A stretch of DNA of 64,000 bases from JAOBAU01 sp034667465 (GTDB lineage Bacteria; Acidobacteriota; Thermoanaerobaculia; Gp7-AA8): contig JAXDJV010000030.1 of the NCBI GenBank assembly GCA_034667465.1, forward strand, positions 124,001-188,000, in the 5' to 3' direction. The translations under genes were made by a program, and so were the position numbers. The notes under the pieces were generated by a model. The model worked only from the letters and a program-made list of their open reading frames with translations, searched no databases and had not been told where the DNA came from. Of the stretch, positions 35,530 to 44,024 are shown one piece after another (the stretch's first letter is position 1; each line of letters opens with the position of its first letter).

Positions 35530-35880
35530 CTACGTCTGATCGGTGGCGAACGCCTTCACGGCATCGCCCTCGGACTCGTACACGGTGAACATCGGCAGGA
35601 GGTTGGTGAGCCGCAGCGTTTTGCGCACGCGGTCGTGCGGCTTCAGCAGTCGCAGCGACGCGCCGAAACGCTTCGACGTCTTCAGGCTCTGAACGAGCTC
35701 GCCGAGGCCGTTGCTGTCGATGTAATCCATCTCGGAGAGGTTCAGGAGAATCTTGCGATGCCCTTCGGTCAGCAGCTGTTCGACGAGTTTCGGCAGCAGC
35801 TCGTCGCCGACGCCGACTGCCAGTCTTCCTTCGAAGTCGACGATGATGATGTCGCCTTTTTTGCGGGTCTCGATGTTCAT
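35530..35880 (-). CDS. STAS-domain anti-sigma-factor antagonist-like protein
   Basis: 116 residues, a single STAS domain. The switch region MDYIDSNGLGEL contains S56, at the position phosphorylated in SpoIIAA/RsbV. Such proteins act in partner switching with an anti-sigma kinase and a PP2C phosphatase. No kinase is adjacent; a SpoIIE-type phosphatase is encoded at the right edge of the window but 28 kb away. Divergent from the two-component operon. Confidence 0.9.
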   Translation of the reverse strand: MNIETRKKGDIIIVDFEGRLAVGVGDELLPKLVEQLLTEGHRKILLNLSEMDYIDSNGLGELVQSLKTSKRFGASLRLLKPHDRVRKTLRLTNLLPMFTVYESEGDAVKAFATDQT

Positions 35881-35942
35881 TCGCGGGCATCATACACGAG
35901 CGGCCTTCATCGATTCTTCACACGCTCGCGTACGATGCGGCG

Positions 35943-36608
35943 ATGCGGCACGCACGCATTCTGGTCGTCGAAGACGAGGCGAAAACGAGTGAGACGATCG
36001 CGCTCTATCTCCGCCGCGAAGGACACGACGTCGTTCCGGTCGCGGATGGTGAATCGGCGCTTGCCGCGGTGCGCGAGCGCGTTCCCGACGTCGTGATTCT
36101 CGATCTGATGCTGCCACGGCTCGATGGTCGCGCCGTCTGTCGCGAGCTGCGCGCCGCCGGCGTTGCAAGCGGCATCATCATGCTCACCGCACGCTCCACC
36201 GAGGAGGACAAACTCTCCGGACTCGACCTCGGCGCCGACGACTACATGACGAAGCCGTTCAGTCCGCGCGAGCTGATGGCGCGCGTGCGCGCGTTGCTGC
36301 GGCGAATCGGTGAGAGCGATGTGCTGGAGCTGGATGGCGTGACGCTCGATCGCGATCGGCATGAAGCACGTGTCGGCGGCGAATCGCTGCGACTGACGCC
36401 GACCGAGTTCCGTTTGCTGGAGACGATGCTGCGGCGGCCGAATCGAACGTTCACACGCCAGCAGCTCGTCGACGCCGCGTTCGGCGAGGACTACGACGGT
36501 CTCGAGCGAACGGTCGACGTACACGTGAAGAATCTGCGCCGGAAACTGGGCGAGGCCGGGAAAGCGATCGTCACCATCTTCGGCGTCGGCTACAAGCTGA
36601 CGCGATGA
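35943..36608 (+). CDS. OmpR/PhoB-family response regulator
   Basis: 221 residues. The receiver domain (4-118) has the acidic pocket (VVEDE), phosphoacceptor D54 (VILDLML) and K104 (MTKPF). The winged-helix DNA-binding domain (about 128-220) has LTPTEFRLLE, VDVHVKNLRRKL and GVGYKLTR. It forms a classic pair with the following kinase, with ATGA overlap. Target genes are not identifiable here; the adjacent beta-lactamase-like gene is a candidate by proximity. Confidence 0.95.
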   Translation: MRHARILVVEDEAKTSETIALYLRREGHDVVPVADGESALAAVRERVPDVVILDLMLPRLDGRAVCRELRAAGVASGIIMLTARSTEEDKLSGLDLGADDYMTKPFSPRELMARVRALLRRIGESDVLELDGVTLDRDRHEARVGGESLRLTPTEFRLLETMLRRPNRTFTRQQLVDAAFGEDYDGLERTVDVHVKNLRRKLGEAGKAIVTIFGVGYKLTR

Positions 36609-37942
36609 TCGTTCGCTCGCTCAGAACGCGAATGCTGCTGGCGACGTGCGTCGTCGTCGTCGCGCTCGCGGCGGTGGTCGGGCTCTTCTCCAGCATCACC
36701 GCGAAGCGGCAGTTCGATCGCGTGATGGTGCTGCAGAAAAAGCGGCCCGCGGATGACTACGCGATGGCGACGCGCATCGAGTCGTCGTATCGGGCGACGC
36801 ATTCATGGAACGCGATCGCGGCGCTCGATCGGCGCGTGCTGGTCATCGATGCCACCGGACGTGCGGTAGCGCGTCATCCGCACGATCTCGATTCGTACGC
36901 CGTTCGCGTGCGACCAGGCGGCGTCGAGTTGTCGCGACTGACTGGTGGTCGCAGCGAGGCGCTGATGATTCGCGGCGGCTGGCGTGTGACCGATGCGGAA
37001 GGACGCGTCGCGGGGACGATCTACTTTCTGCCGCGCGATGACGACTCGCGCGTCAGGTTCGCGGGATCGCTCGATCGACTGCTGCTCGGCGGCATCGCGC
37101 TCGCGATTGTCGCGTTCATGCTGATTGCGGCCACGATCGCGCGCCGGGTCTTTGCGCCGGTCGAAGCGCTGACGCATGGAGTTCGCTCGCTCGCCGGGGG
37201 ACGGTTTGATGCGCGCGTCCAGGTGAGCGGCAATGACGAGATCGCCGATCTCGCGCGCGCGTTCAACGGCATGGCGGAAGCGCTGGAGCGAAACGAGATC
37301 GCTCGACGGAACATGGTCGGCGACGTGGCGCATGAGCTGCGCACGCCGCTGACGAATGTGCGTTGTCAGCTCGAAGCGGTGCAGGACGGACTGGCCGTCG
37401 TGGACCGCGCGCTCGTCGACTCGATCGCGGAAGAGGTAATGACGCTGACGCGGCTCGTCGACGATCTGCAGCAACTCTCACTCGCCGAAGCGGGCGCGCT
37501 GAAACTGGAGTTGCAGGAAGTGCCGGTCGAGGCGATTGTCGTTCGCGCGGTCGCCGGGGCGAACGTCAACATGTTGATCGAGCCGCTGATGGTTCGCGCC
37601 GATCCGCTTCGCGCTGTACAAATCCTGCGGAACCTCGTCGTGAATGCCGTCGCTCACGCGCGATCGCGTGTCGACATTCGCGTCGAACGGCGCGGTGCGT
37701 TTGCAGCGTTCATCGTCGAAGACGACGGCGATGGCATCCCGCCGGATCACATCGATCGCATCTTCGATCGCTTTCACCGCGCCGACTCCTCGCGCTCGCG
37801 CGTCACCGGCGGCGCCGGACTCGGACTGGCCATCGCGCGCGAGCTCGTTCAACTTCACGGCGGCACGATCGCCGGCGGGAATCGCGACACGGGCGGCGCG
37901 CGCTTCACCTTCACGCTGCCGCTCTTCATCGCTTCTTCATGA
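36605..37942 (+). CDS. Sensor histidine kinase
   Basis: 445 residues. A first transmembrane helix at about 10-32, a periplasmic sensor of roughly 120 residues without recognisable domain, a second helix at about 158-178, HAMP (180-232), HisKA with phosphorylatable H243 (DVAHELRTPL) and HATPase_c with N box (NLVVNAVAHA), G1 (DDGDGIP) and G2 (GGAGLGLAIARELV). Its ATG overlaps the regulator stop. Confidence 0.95.
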   Translation: MIVRSLRTRMLLATCVVVVALAAVVGLFSSITAKRQFDRVMVLQKKRPADDYAMATRIESSYRATHSWNAIAALDRRVLVIDATGRAVARHPHDLDSYAVRVRPGGVELSRLTGGRSEALMIRGGWRVTDAEGRVAGTIYFLPRDDDSRVRFAGSLDRLLLGGIALAIVAFMLIAATIARRVFAPVEALTHGVRSLAGGRFDARVQVSGNDEIADLARAFNGMAEALERNEIARRNMVGDVAHELRTPLTNVRCQLEAVQDGLAVVDRALVDSIAEEVMTLTRLVDDLQQLSLAEAGALKLELQEVPVEAIVVRAVAGANVNMLIEPLMVRADPLRAVQILRNLVVNAVAHARSRVDIRVERRGAFAAFIVEDDGDGIPPDHIDRIFDRFHRADSSRSRVTGGAGLGLAIARELVQLHGGTIAGGNRDTGGARFTFTLPLFIASS

Positions 37943-37962
37943 CCGCCGCGTAGTTTGCGGAC

Positions 37963-39048
37963 ATGAGAAAAACATTGCTGTTGTTCACGCTCATCTTCAC
38001 CATCGCCGGCTCCGCATTTGCGCAGGAGAAACGCGTCATCCGCATCGGCGGCGGAAACAGCGAAGAGAAAACGCGCGACTGGCCGAAGCTCGCCGCGAAG
38101 AGCGGCGCGACGAACGAGGAGCTCAACGCTGCCGTCGACGCATATGTCGCGGAGCTGACGAAGCGCGATCTCTTCTCGGGCACCGTGCTCGTCGCGCGCG
38201 ACGGGAAGCCGCTCTACTTCAGGTCGTTCGGGCTCGCCGACAAAGAGAAGGGAACGCCGAACACGAACGAAACGAAATACAACATCGGCTCGATCAACAA
38301 GATCTTCACGAAACTGGCGCTCCTGCAATTGCGCGCCGAAGGAAAGATCGACTTCGATCAGCCGGTGCGCAGGTATTTGGCGGAGCCGCGGGTCGATGAG
38401 CGGATCACGATCCGCCAGCTGCTCGACCATTCGTCCGGCATGGGCGATTTCTTCGGACCAAAGTTCGAAGCCGAATCGAAGGAGAAGCTGAAGACGTTGC
38501 GTGACTACGTCCCGCTCTTCGACGGCGCGGCGCTGCAGTTCGATCCCGGCACGAATCGTCGTTACTCGAACGCCGGCTACATCGTCCTCGGCCTTCTCAT
38601 CGAGAAGCTGAGCGGCATGAGCTACTACGACTACGTGCGCACGAAGGTCTTCGCGCCCGCCGGTATGCGCGACACCGATTCGTTCGCGAAGGACGAGCAG
38701 GTCGCGAAGCGTGCAACCGGCTACACGAATCGCGACGGCGCGAAGGAACGTCACACGAACTTCGACACGCTGCCGGGTCGTGGCTCATCGGCGGGCGGCG
38801 GCTATTCGACCGCATCCGATCTGCTGCGCTTCATCGAATCGCTGCGCAGCGGCAAGCTCGCGAGCGTCGACATCGCACGAGCGATCGGCGTCGGCGGGGG
38901 AGGCTGGGGCGGCGGCGCGCCGGGACTCAATGCCGCGGTCGAGAGTGAGGATGACTGGGCGATCGTGGTGTTGTCGAATTACGATCCACCGGCAGCCGAG
39001 GAGGTGGCGCGCAACCTGCGCCGCTTCCTCGGCCTGGCCGGCGAATGA
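37963..39048 (+). CDS. Secreted serine beta-lactamase-like hydrolase (class C/S12 type)
   Basis: 361 residues with signal peptide (MRKTLLLFTLIFTIAGSAFA). The catalytic SxxK is SINK (S110, K113) and the YxN motif is YSN (Y201), as in S12 peptidases and class C lactamases. The C-terminal third ends in a glycine-rich stretch (GVGGGGWGGGAPG) where the KTG-like element would be expected. More likely a D-aminopeptidase or esterase relative than a true antibiotic-degrading enzyme. ATGA overlap with rsmE; 20 bases after the kinase. Confidence 0.85.
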   Translation: MRKTLLLFTLIFTIAGSAFAQEKRVIRIGGGNSEEKTRDWPKLAAKSGATNEELNAAVDAYVAELTKRDLFSGTVLVARDGKPLYFRSFGLADKEKGTPNTNETKYNIGSINKIFTKLALLQLRAEGKIDFDQPVRRYLAEPRVDERITIRQLLDHSSGMGDFFGPKFEAESKEKLKTLRDYVPLFDGAALQFDPGTNRRYSNAGYIVLGLLIEKLSGMSYYDYVRTKVFAPAGMRDTDSFAKDEQVAKRATGYTNRDGAKERHTNFDTLPGRGSSAGGGYSTASDLLRFIESLRSGKLASVDIARAIGVGGGGWGGGAPGLNAAVESEDDWAIVVLSNYDPPAAEEVARNLRRFLGLAGE

Positions 39049-39746
39049 ATCTAATCCTCCTCTTCGAAGAAGACTTCGTTTCCGCAACGCGCGTCCGTCT
39101 GGCCGGCCGTCGCCTCGAGCACGTCACGAACGTACATCGAGCGGCGGCCGGCGACGAGCTGACGGTCGGCGTGCTCGATGGCCGCATCGGCCGCGGCGTC
39201 GTGATGTCGCTCGAGCCGCTCGAGCTCGAAGTGACGCTCGATCGCGATCCGCCGCCCAAACTTCCTCTGACGCTCGTCGTCGCACTGCCACGACCGAAAG
39301 TGCTCAACCGCGTCGTCGCCGCGGCGGCATCGATGGGCGTTCGTCGCGTCTGTTTAATCAACGCGTGGCGCGTGGAGAAAAGCTACTGGTCGTCACCACG
39401 TCTCTCGCCCGAGAACCTGCGCGCGCAATCCATCCTCGGCATCGAGCAGTCGCGCGACGCGATCCTCCCGACGATCACCACGCATCGTCTCTTTCGGCAA
39501 TTTGTTGAAGACGAGCTGCCGTCGATCGCCGAGGAGTCGCTGCGACTCGTGGCGCATCCGGCAGCGAGCGAGCTCCTTCCGCGCAATGTCGATCGCGACG
39601 TCACGCTGGTCATCGGCCCCGAAGGCGGCTTCATCGAAGCCGAGCTGGCGTCACTCGACCGCGCCGGCTTTCACGCCGCCACGCTCGGTGCGAGGATTCT
39701 GCGGACGGAGACCGCGATCGCAGCCGCCGTCGGGAGGATGTTCTGA
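39045..39746 (+). CDS. rsmE: 16S rRNA (uracil1498-N3)-methyltransferase
   Basis: 233 residues, the normal length. An N-terminal PUA-like domain (FEEDFVSATRVRLAGRRLEHVTNV split at residues 7-31) precedes a SPOUT knot domain with IGPEGGFIEAEL and the closing LGARILRTETA motif that bind SAM in the trefoil knot. It methylates the ribosomal decoding-site uridine. Its start overlaps the stop of the preceding hydrolase gene, an unusual partner for a rRNA methylase. Confidence 0.93.
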   Translation: MNLILLFEEDFVSATRVRLAGRRLEHVTNVHRAAAGDELTVGVLDGRIGRGVVMSLEPLELEVTLDRDPPPKLPLTLVVALPRPKVLNRVVAAAASMGVRRVCLINAWRVEKSYWSSPRLSPENLRAQSILGIEQSRDAILPTITTHRLFRQFVEDELPSIAEESLRLVAHPAASELLPRNVDRDVTLVIGPEGGFIEAELASLDRAGFHAATLGARILRTETAIAAAVGRMF

Positions 39747-39777
39747 GTGTGGGTGCCCGCCGCCACATAACTTCCGT

Positions 39778-42549
39778 CTACGCGCGCCACTCATCAATGA
39801 GACTGGCCACCAGCGCCGTCCATCCTGTCTGATGTGACGCGCCGAGTCCTTCGGCCGTGTCGCCGTTGAAGTACTCATAGAACAACAGCAGCTCGCGCCA
39901 GTGCGGATCCTTCGCGAAGCGTTCGGCGCGGCGCGTGCCGACGGGACCGTGCGCGGGACGGTATCCGTGCTCGTCACGCGTGAAGATGCCGATCATCCGA
40001 TTCGCCAGCTCCGACGCGATGCCTGTGAGCGTGATGCTGCGCGGCGCGGGAGTCGGCGTGTTGCTGAGCGTCATGCCGCGGCGGCGGCCGGCACCGGCGC
40101 CGACTCCTTCCGTTGCGCGCGTGTCGGCGAGCGGTTCGGAGACGTTTGAATCGTCGACGTCATCGCCGACCGCTACTCGTACATCGCCGCCGAATGCCTT
40201 CTCCAGTTTTCGCAGCGACTCGATCATCAGAAAGCTCGTCGGGAACCAGACCGGTCCGCGCCAGTTGCTGTTGCCGCCCTTCAGCTTCGAGACCGCTTCC
40301 GCCGGCTCGTAACCGACCGACGCGTTGCCGAGCGTGAACGGATGTTCCTGATGCACTTTGCTGAGACTGCGCAATCCGTGCTCGGAGAAGAACTCTTTCG
40401 GATCGACGACGCGCTTGAGGAGGTGCTGCAGCTGCACGCGGTCGACGACCGCGAGCACGTGCGTGAATTTGTCGCCGTCCTGCACGGTCGTCACGCAGTG
40501 CTCGACGATGTCGCGCCGATGATGGAGGAACCATTCGAGGTTCTCGCGGAAGACGGGGAACGGCTCGATCCACGCTTCTTCGAGACGCTCGATCGCGTAG
40601 AGCGGAATCAATCCGACCAGCGAGCGGACGCGGAAACGGATCGCGCTGCCGTCAGGCATGCGCAGCAGGTCGTAGAAGAAACCGTCTTCGTCATCCCACA
40701 GCGTCTTGTCGCCGCGCATCATCTTCATCGCCGCGCCGACGTAGACATAGTGCTCGAAGAATTTCGTCGCCAGCCCTTCGTAAACCGGATCGTCTTTCGC
40801 GAGCTCGAGCGAGATGCGCATCATCACCAGGCAGAACATTCCCATCCAGCCGGTCGCGTCGCTCTGTTCGAGTGACGCGTCGTTCAGCAAAGGCTCGCTG
40901 CGATCGATGACCGTGATGTTGTCGAGCCCGAGGAACCCGCCTTCGAAGACGTTGTTCCCTTCGCGATCGACCTTGTTCACCCACCAGGTGAAATTCAGCA
41001 TCAGCTTGTGAAAGCACTTCTCGAGAAACTGCCGGTCGGGCTTTCCGCTGCGGATGCGATCCATGTTGTAGACGCGCCAGACCGCCCACGCATGCACGGG
41101 CGGATTGAGATCGGAGAACTCCCATTCGTACGCCGGGATCTGGCCGTTCGGATGCTGGAACTGTTCGAACACCATCAGCCAGAGCTGCTCTTTCGCGAAC
41201 TCCGCATCGATGAGCGCGAGCACGACCGCGTGGAAAGCGAGATCCCACGCGGCGAACCACGGATACTCCCACTTGTCCGGCATCGACAGGATGCGCATCG
41301 AGTTGAGATGCCGCCAGCGCGCGTTGCGTCCGCGCTGCCGTTGCTGCGATGGCGGCATCGCCGGATCGTCGCCGTCGAGCCAGATGTCGACGTCGAACAG
41401 ATAGCTTTGCTTCGACCAGAGCAAACCGGCGAACGCCTGCCGCTGCACGTTGCGCTCATCGTCGGATGCGTTCTTCGGATGGACGGCGGCGTAGAACTCG
41501 TCCGCTTCGCGGCGGCGGGTGGCGATGACTCCGTCGATGTCGTCGTCGCCGCGGCGATGTCCGTTCGCCGCCGGCCGCAGCAGCATCCGCATCACGACCG
41601 ACTCTCCCGGCTCGACGTCGAATTGCATCCAGCCGCACGCCTTCGTGCCGCGCGACGCGGGGTTGATCGCCGACTGTTCGCCGCCGGTGATGTAGCGATG
41701 GAACGCGTCCTTCACGAACGCGCTCTTCGACGTCGAGCCGGCGCCCCAGACGCGCGGCGCGTTCGTCTCGTTGTCGGTAAAGAGCTTTCGCGCGGCGTGC
41801 GGCAGCTCGAGGATGTACGCGCCGAGGTTGGATTTGTGGAGCAGGCCGGCAAGAGGAGCGGCCGCGGTGTCGTCGGCGAGCAGCCCGTCGTCACTCGCGA
41901 CGATCACCGGTGGCTGCGGCTGCTCCGGTCCCCACGACCACGTGTTGCGATACCAGAGATTGGGGATGAGATGGAGCGGTGCTCGTTCGGGGCCGCGGTT
42001 GTGCGCGGTGACGCGGATGACGGTCGTCTCCTCGTCTTCTTTCGCGATCTCGATCTCGACGTCGAAGTAGCGGTCGTCGTCGAAGATGCCGGTATCGAGC
42101 AACTCGAATTCCGGATCGTTCGCACCGCGCGCGCGATTTCGGTCAATTAGTTGACCGTACGGATATTCGCGCTGCGGATACTTGTAGAGCATTCGCTGAT
42201 ACGCGTGGCTCGGCAGCGCATCGGTGTAGAAGTAGTACTCCTTGACGTCCTCGCCATGATTGCCTTCGGTCGGCACCAGGCCGAACCAGCGCTCTTTCAG
42301 AATCGGATCGCGTCCATTCCACACGGCGAGCGCCCAGCAAAGCGATTGATAGCGATCGCACCAGCCGGCGATGCCGTCCTCGCCCCAGCGATAGGCGCGC
42401 GAGCGAGCCTGATCGTGCGGGAACCACGCCCACGCTTCGCCATCCGGACTGTAATCCTCGCGCACGGTTCCCCAGGCGCGGTCGGCGAGGTACGGCCCCC
42501 ATTTGCGCCAGCGCGGTGCGGTCTGCAGCCGTTGCTTCTCGGCATTCAT
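39778..42549 (-). CDS. GH63-type alpha-glucosidase
   Basis: 923 residues. The N-terminal beta-sandwich region (1-330) begins RWRKWGPYLADRAWGTVRED, followed by an (alpha/alpha)6 barrel (about 370-900) with GQIPAYEWEFSDLNPPVH, GDKTLWDDEDGFFYD, NWRGPVWFPTSF and HQTGWTALVASLIDEW. These match bacterial homologues of mannosyl-oligosaccharide glucosidase (GH63), which act on alpha-glucosides such as glucosylglycerate or mannosylglycerate or on trehalose-like substrates. No signal peptide, so cytosolic. An Arg/Gly/Pro-rich insertion (about 815-850, GVGAGAGRRRGM) is unusual. Convergent with rsmE (31 bases between stops). Confidence 0.85.
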   Translation of the reverse strand: MNAEKQRLQTAPRWRKWGPYLADRAWGTVREDYSPDGEAWAWFPHDQARSRAYRWGEDGIAGWCDRYQSLCWALAVWNGRDPILKERWFGLVPTEGNHGEDVKEYYFYTDALPSHAYQRMLYKYPQREYPYGQLIDRNRARGANDPEFELLDTGIFDDDRYFDVEIEIAKEDEETTVIRVTAHNRGPERAPLHLIPNLWYRNTWSWGPEQPQPPVIVASDDGLLADDTAAAPLAGLLHKSNLGAYILELPHAARKLFTDNETNAPRVWGAGSTSKSAFVKDAFHRYITGGEQSAINPASRGTKACGWMQFDVEPGESVVMRMLLRPAANGHRRGDDDIDGVIATRRREADEFYAAVHPKNASDDERNVQRQAFAGLLWSKQSYLFDVDIWLDGDDPAMPPSQQRQRGRNARWRHLNSMRILSMPDKWEYPWFAAWDLAFHAVVLALIDAEFAKEQLWLMVFEQFQHPNGQIPAYEWEFSDLNPPVHAWAVWRVYNMDRIRSGKPDRQFLEKCFHKLMLNFTWWVNKVDREGNNVFEGGFLGLDNITVIDRSEPLLNDASLEQSDATGWMGMFCLVMMRISLELAKDDPVYEGLATKFFEHYVYVGAAMKMMRGDKTLWDDEDGFFYDLLRMPDGSAIRFRVRSLVGLIPLYAIERLEEAWIEPFPVFRENLEWFLHHRRDIVEHCVTTVQDGDKFTHVLAVVDRVQLQHLLKRVVDPKEFFSEHGLRSLSKVHQEHPFTLGNASVGYEPAEAVSKLKGGNSNWRGPVWFPTSFLMIESLRKLEKAFGGDVRVAVGDDVDDSNVSEPLADTRATEGVGAGAGRRRGMTLSNTPTPAPRSITLTGIASELANRMIGIFTRDEHGYRPAHGPVGTRRAERFAKDPHWRELLLFYEYFNGDTAEGLGASHQTGWTALVASLIDEWRA

Positions 42550-42606
42550 TTGACTACCGCGTGTAGCTTACTTGCGCGTTCAGCCTGACAGAGATAAAAG
42601 TGCGCT

Positions 42607-43512
42607 ATGCGTCTTGTCACTCGCGGAGATCTCGACGGCCTGACGAGTGCCGTCATCCTGACGATGAAGGAGCCGGTCGACTCGATCACGCTCGTCCATC
42701 CGCAGGACATCACCGACAAGCGCGTCGACATCGGTCCGAACGACATCCTCGCGAACCTGCCGTATCACCCGTCGTGCGGCATGTGGTTCGACCATCATCT
42801 GCAGACCGCGTCGAACGAAAATCCGCCCGCGAATTTCAAAGGGCGCTACGGCCTCGCGCCGTCGGCGGCGCGACTCGTTTACGACTACTACCTCGAGCAA
42901 AACCCCGACGACCCCGAGCTGAAACGGCTCGCGAAGCTCGTCGATGAGACCGACCGCCTCGACTCCGCGCAACTCACTCCCGACGACGTCGAGCGTCCGC
43001 GCGACTACATCCTCCTCGGCTACACGATCGATGGCCGCACAGGCCTCGGCGGCTTCGAGGAGTACTTCCGCAAACTGGTGAAGTGGCTGAAGACGATGTC
43101 GATCGAAGAGGTGCTCGAACAGCCCGACGTCAGAACGCGCGTGCAGCGACTCCGCGACGATCAGGAATCGTTTCGCGCGCTGCTCCAGCGCAACAGCTTC
43201 CAGCTCAGCAACGTCGTTGTTACTGATCTACGGGATGTGGATCGCCTTCCGGCCGGCAACCGCTTCCTGATCTATTCACTCTTCCCGCAAACAAACGTGT
43301 CGTTACGCGTTCACTGGGGTCCGTATCACGAGACGGTCATCGCCGCGGTCGGCCACAGCATCTTCAACCGGACGTGCAATACGTCAGTGGGGGAGTTGAT
43401 GTCGCGGTATGGAGGCGGTGGACACCGCGGGGCCGGAACGTGCGTGCTGCCGCTCGATCGCGCTGCGGATGCAATTGATGAGATTTTGTTTGAGTTGCAG
43501 AGTGCGGGGTGA
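42607..43512 (+). CDS. DHH/DHHA1-family phosphoesterase
   Basis: 301 residues. An N-terminal DHH domain starts RLVTRGDLDGLTSAVIL (D8 and D10 as metal ligands) and has MWFDHH (D62, H63, H64); a later Asp lies in LVDETDRLDS. The C-terminal DHHA1-type signature is RYGGGGHRGAG. Often annotated as exopolyphosphatase; nanoRNase or cyclic-dinucleotide phosphodiesterase activity is also possible. Cytosolic. The toxin-antitoxin pair begins four bases after its stop and may share its transcript. Confidence 0.88.
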   Translation: MRLVTRGDLDGLTSAVILTMKEPVDSITLVHPQDITDKRVDIGPNDILANLPYHPSCGMWFDHHLQTASNENPPANFKGRYGLAPSAARLVYDYYLEQNPDDPELKRLAKLVDETDRLDSAQLTPDDVERPRDYILLGYTIDGRTGLGGFEEYFRKLVKWLKTMSIEEVLEQPDVRTRVQRLRDDQESFRALLQRNSFQLSNVVVTDLRDVDRLPAGNRFLIYSLFPQTNVSLRVHWGPYHETVIAAVGHSIFNRTCNTSVGELMSRYGGGGHRGAGTCVLPLDRAADAIDEILFELQSAG

Positions 43513-43516
43513 CGAG

Positions 43517-43705
43517 ATGACGGCGACAGCGGAAAAGATCATCGAGACTTTCGAGACGCTTCCTGACCTGGAGAAGCGTGAGGTTCTGAGTGCGCTTGTT
43601 CGGGCGGCGGCGTATCTCGACTACCCGCCGGTGACCGATGACGAGCTCGCCGCTTGCGCCGACGCGATTTTCGCAGAGTACGACCGGCAGGAAGCTGCCG
43701 ATTGA
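43517..43705 (+). CDS. Putative antitoxin of a MazF-like system
   Basis: 62 residues from the ATG at 43517. A helical, acidic protein (TAEKIIETFETLPDLEKREV...DDELAACADAIFAEYDRQEA) of the size of a type II antitoxin. It is called by position: its TGA stop overlaps the TTG start of the MazF-like gene, the standard antitoxin-first arrangement. It is not clearly of the AbrB or RHH type; the conserved phrase LPDLEKREVLSALVRRA-like occurs in small antitoxins next to PemK toxins. Confidence 0.75.
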   Translation: MTATAEKIIETFETLPDLEKREVLSALVRAAAYLDYPPVTDDELAACADAIFAEYDRQEAAD

Positions 43706-44022
43706 GATACCCACTGCGCGGAGAGGTCTGGCTGGTCGACCTCGGCATGATGGCAAAAGTGCGACCGTGCGTAGTGGTCAGCGCACCCATCGGCGACGAA
43801 GATCGCGCGGTAATTACGCTGGTTCCTCACACGACATCAGGTCGCGCCACGCAATACGAAAGCGCCGTTCCGGTGAGGTTTCTTAAGCCCGGCGCATTCG
43901 ACGCGCAGGGAATCGTCACCATGCAGCCGCGAGCCGCGATGCACCGCCTCGGCACGCTTACGCCCGAGCAGATGCACGAGGTCGAGATTGTGATGCGTCG
44001 CTGGCTTCAGCTACCTCTCTGA
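43702..44022 (+). CDS. MazF/PemK-type endoribonuclease toxin
   Basis: 106 residues from a TTG that overlaps the antitoxin stop (TTGA), with AGGAAG nine bases upstream. The family N-terminus RGEVWLVDLG is followed by KVRPCVVVSAP and LVPHTTSGR, typical of the RNA-binding groove of MazF/PemK mRNA interferases, and a central GAFDAQGIVTMQPRAAM segment. It would cleave single-stranded mRNA when free of the antitoxin. Its stop is two bases from the stop of the convergent S9 peptidase. Confidence 0.9.
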   Translation: MRYPLRGEVWLVDLGMMAKVRPCVVVSAPIGDEDRAVITLVPHTTSGRATQYESAVPVRFLKPGAFDAQGIVTMQPRAAMHRLGTLTPEQMHEVEIVMRRWLQLPL

Positions 44023-44024
44023 TC

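Noticed and set aside
37963..39048. Antibiotic-resistance beta-lactamase
   Set aside because: Although SxxK and YxN are present, the KTG-like element is not clear and this family is mostly peptidases and esterases.
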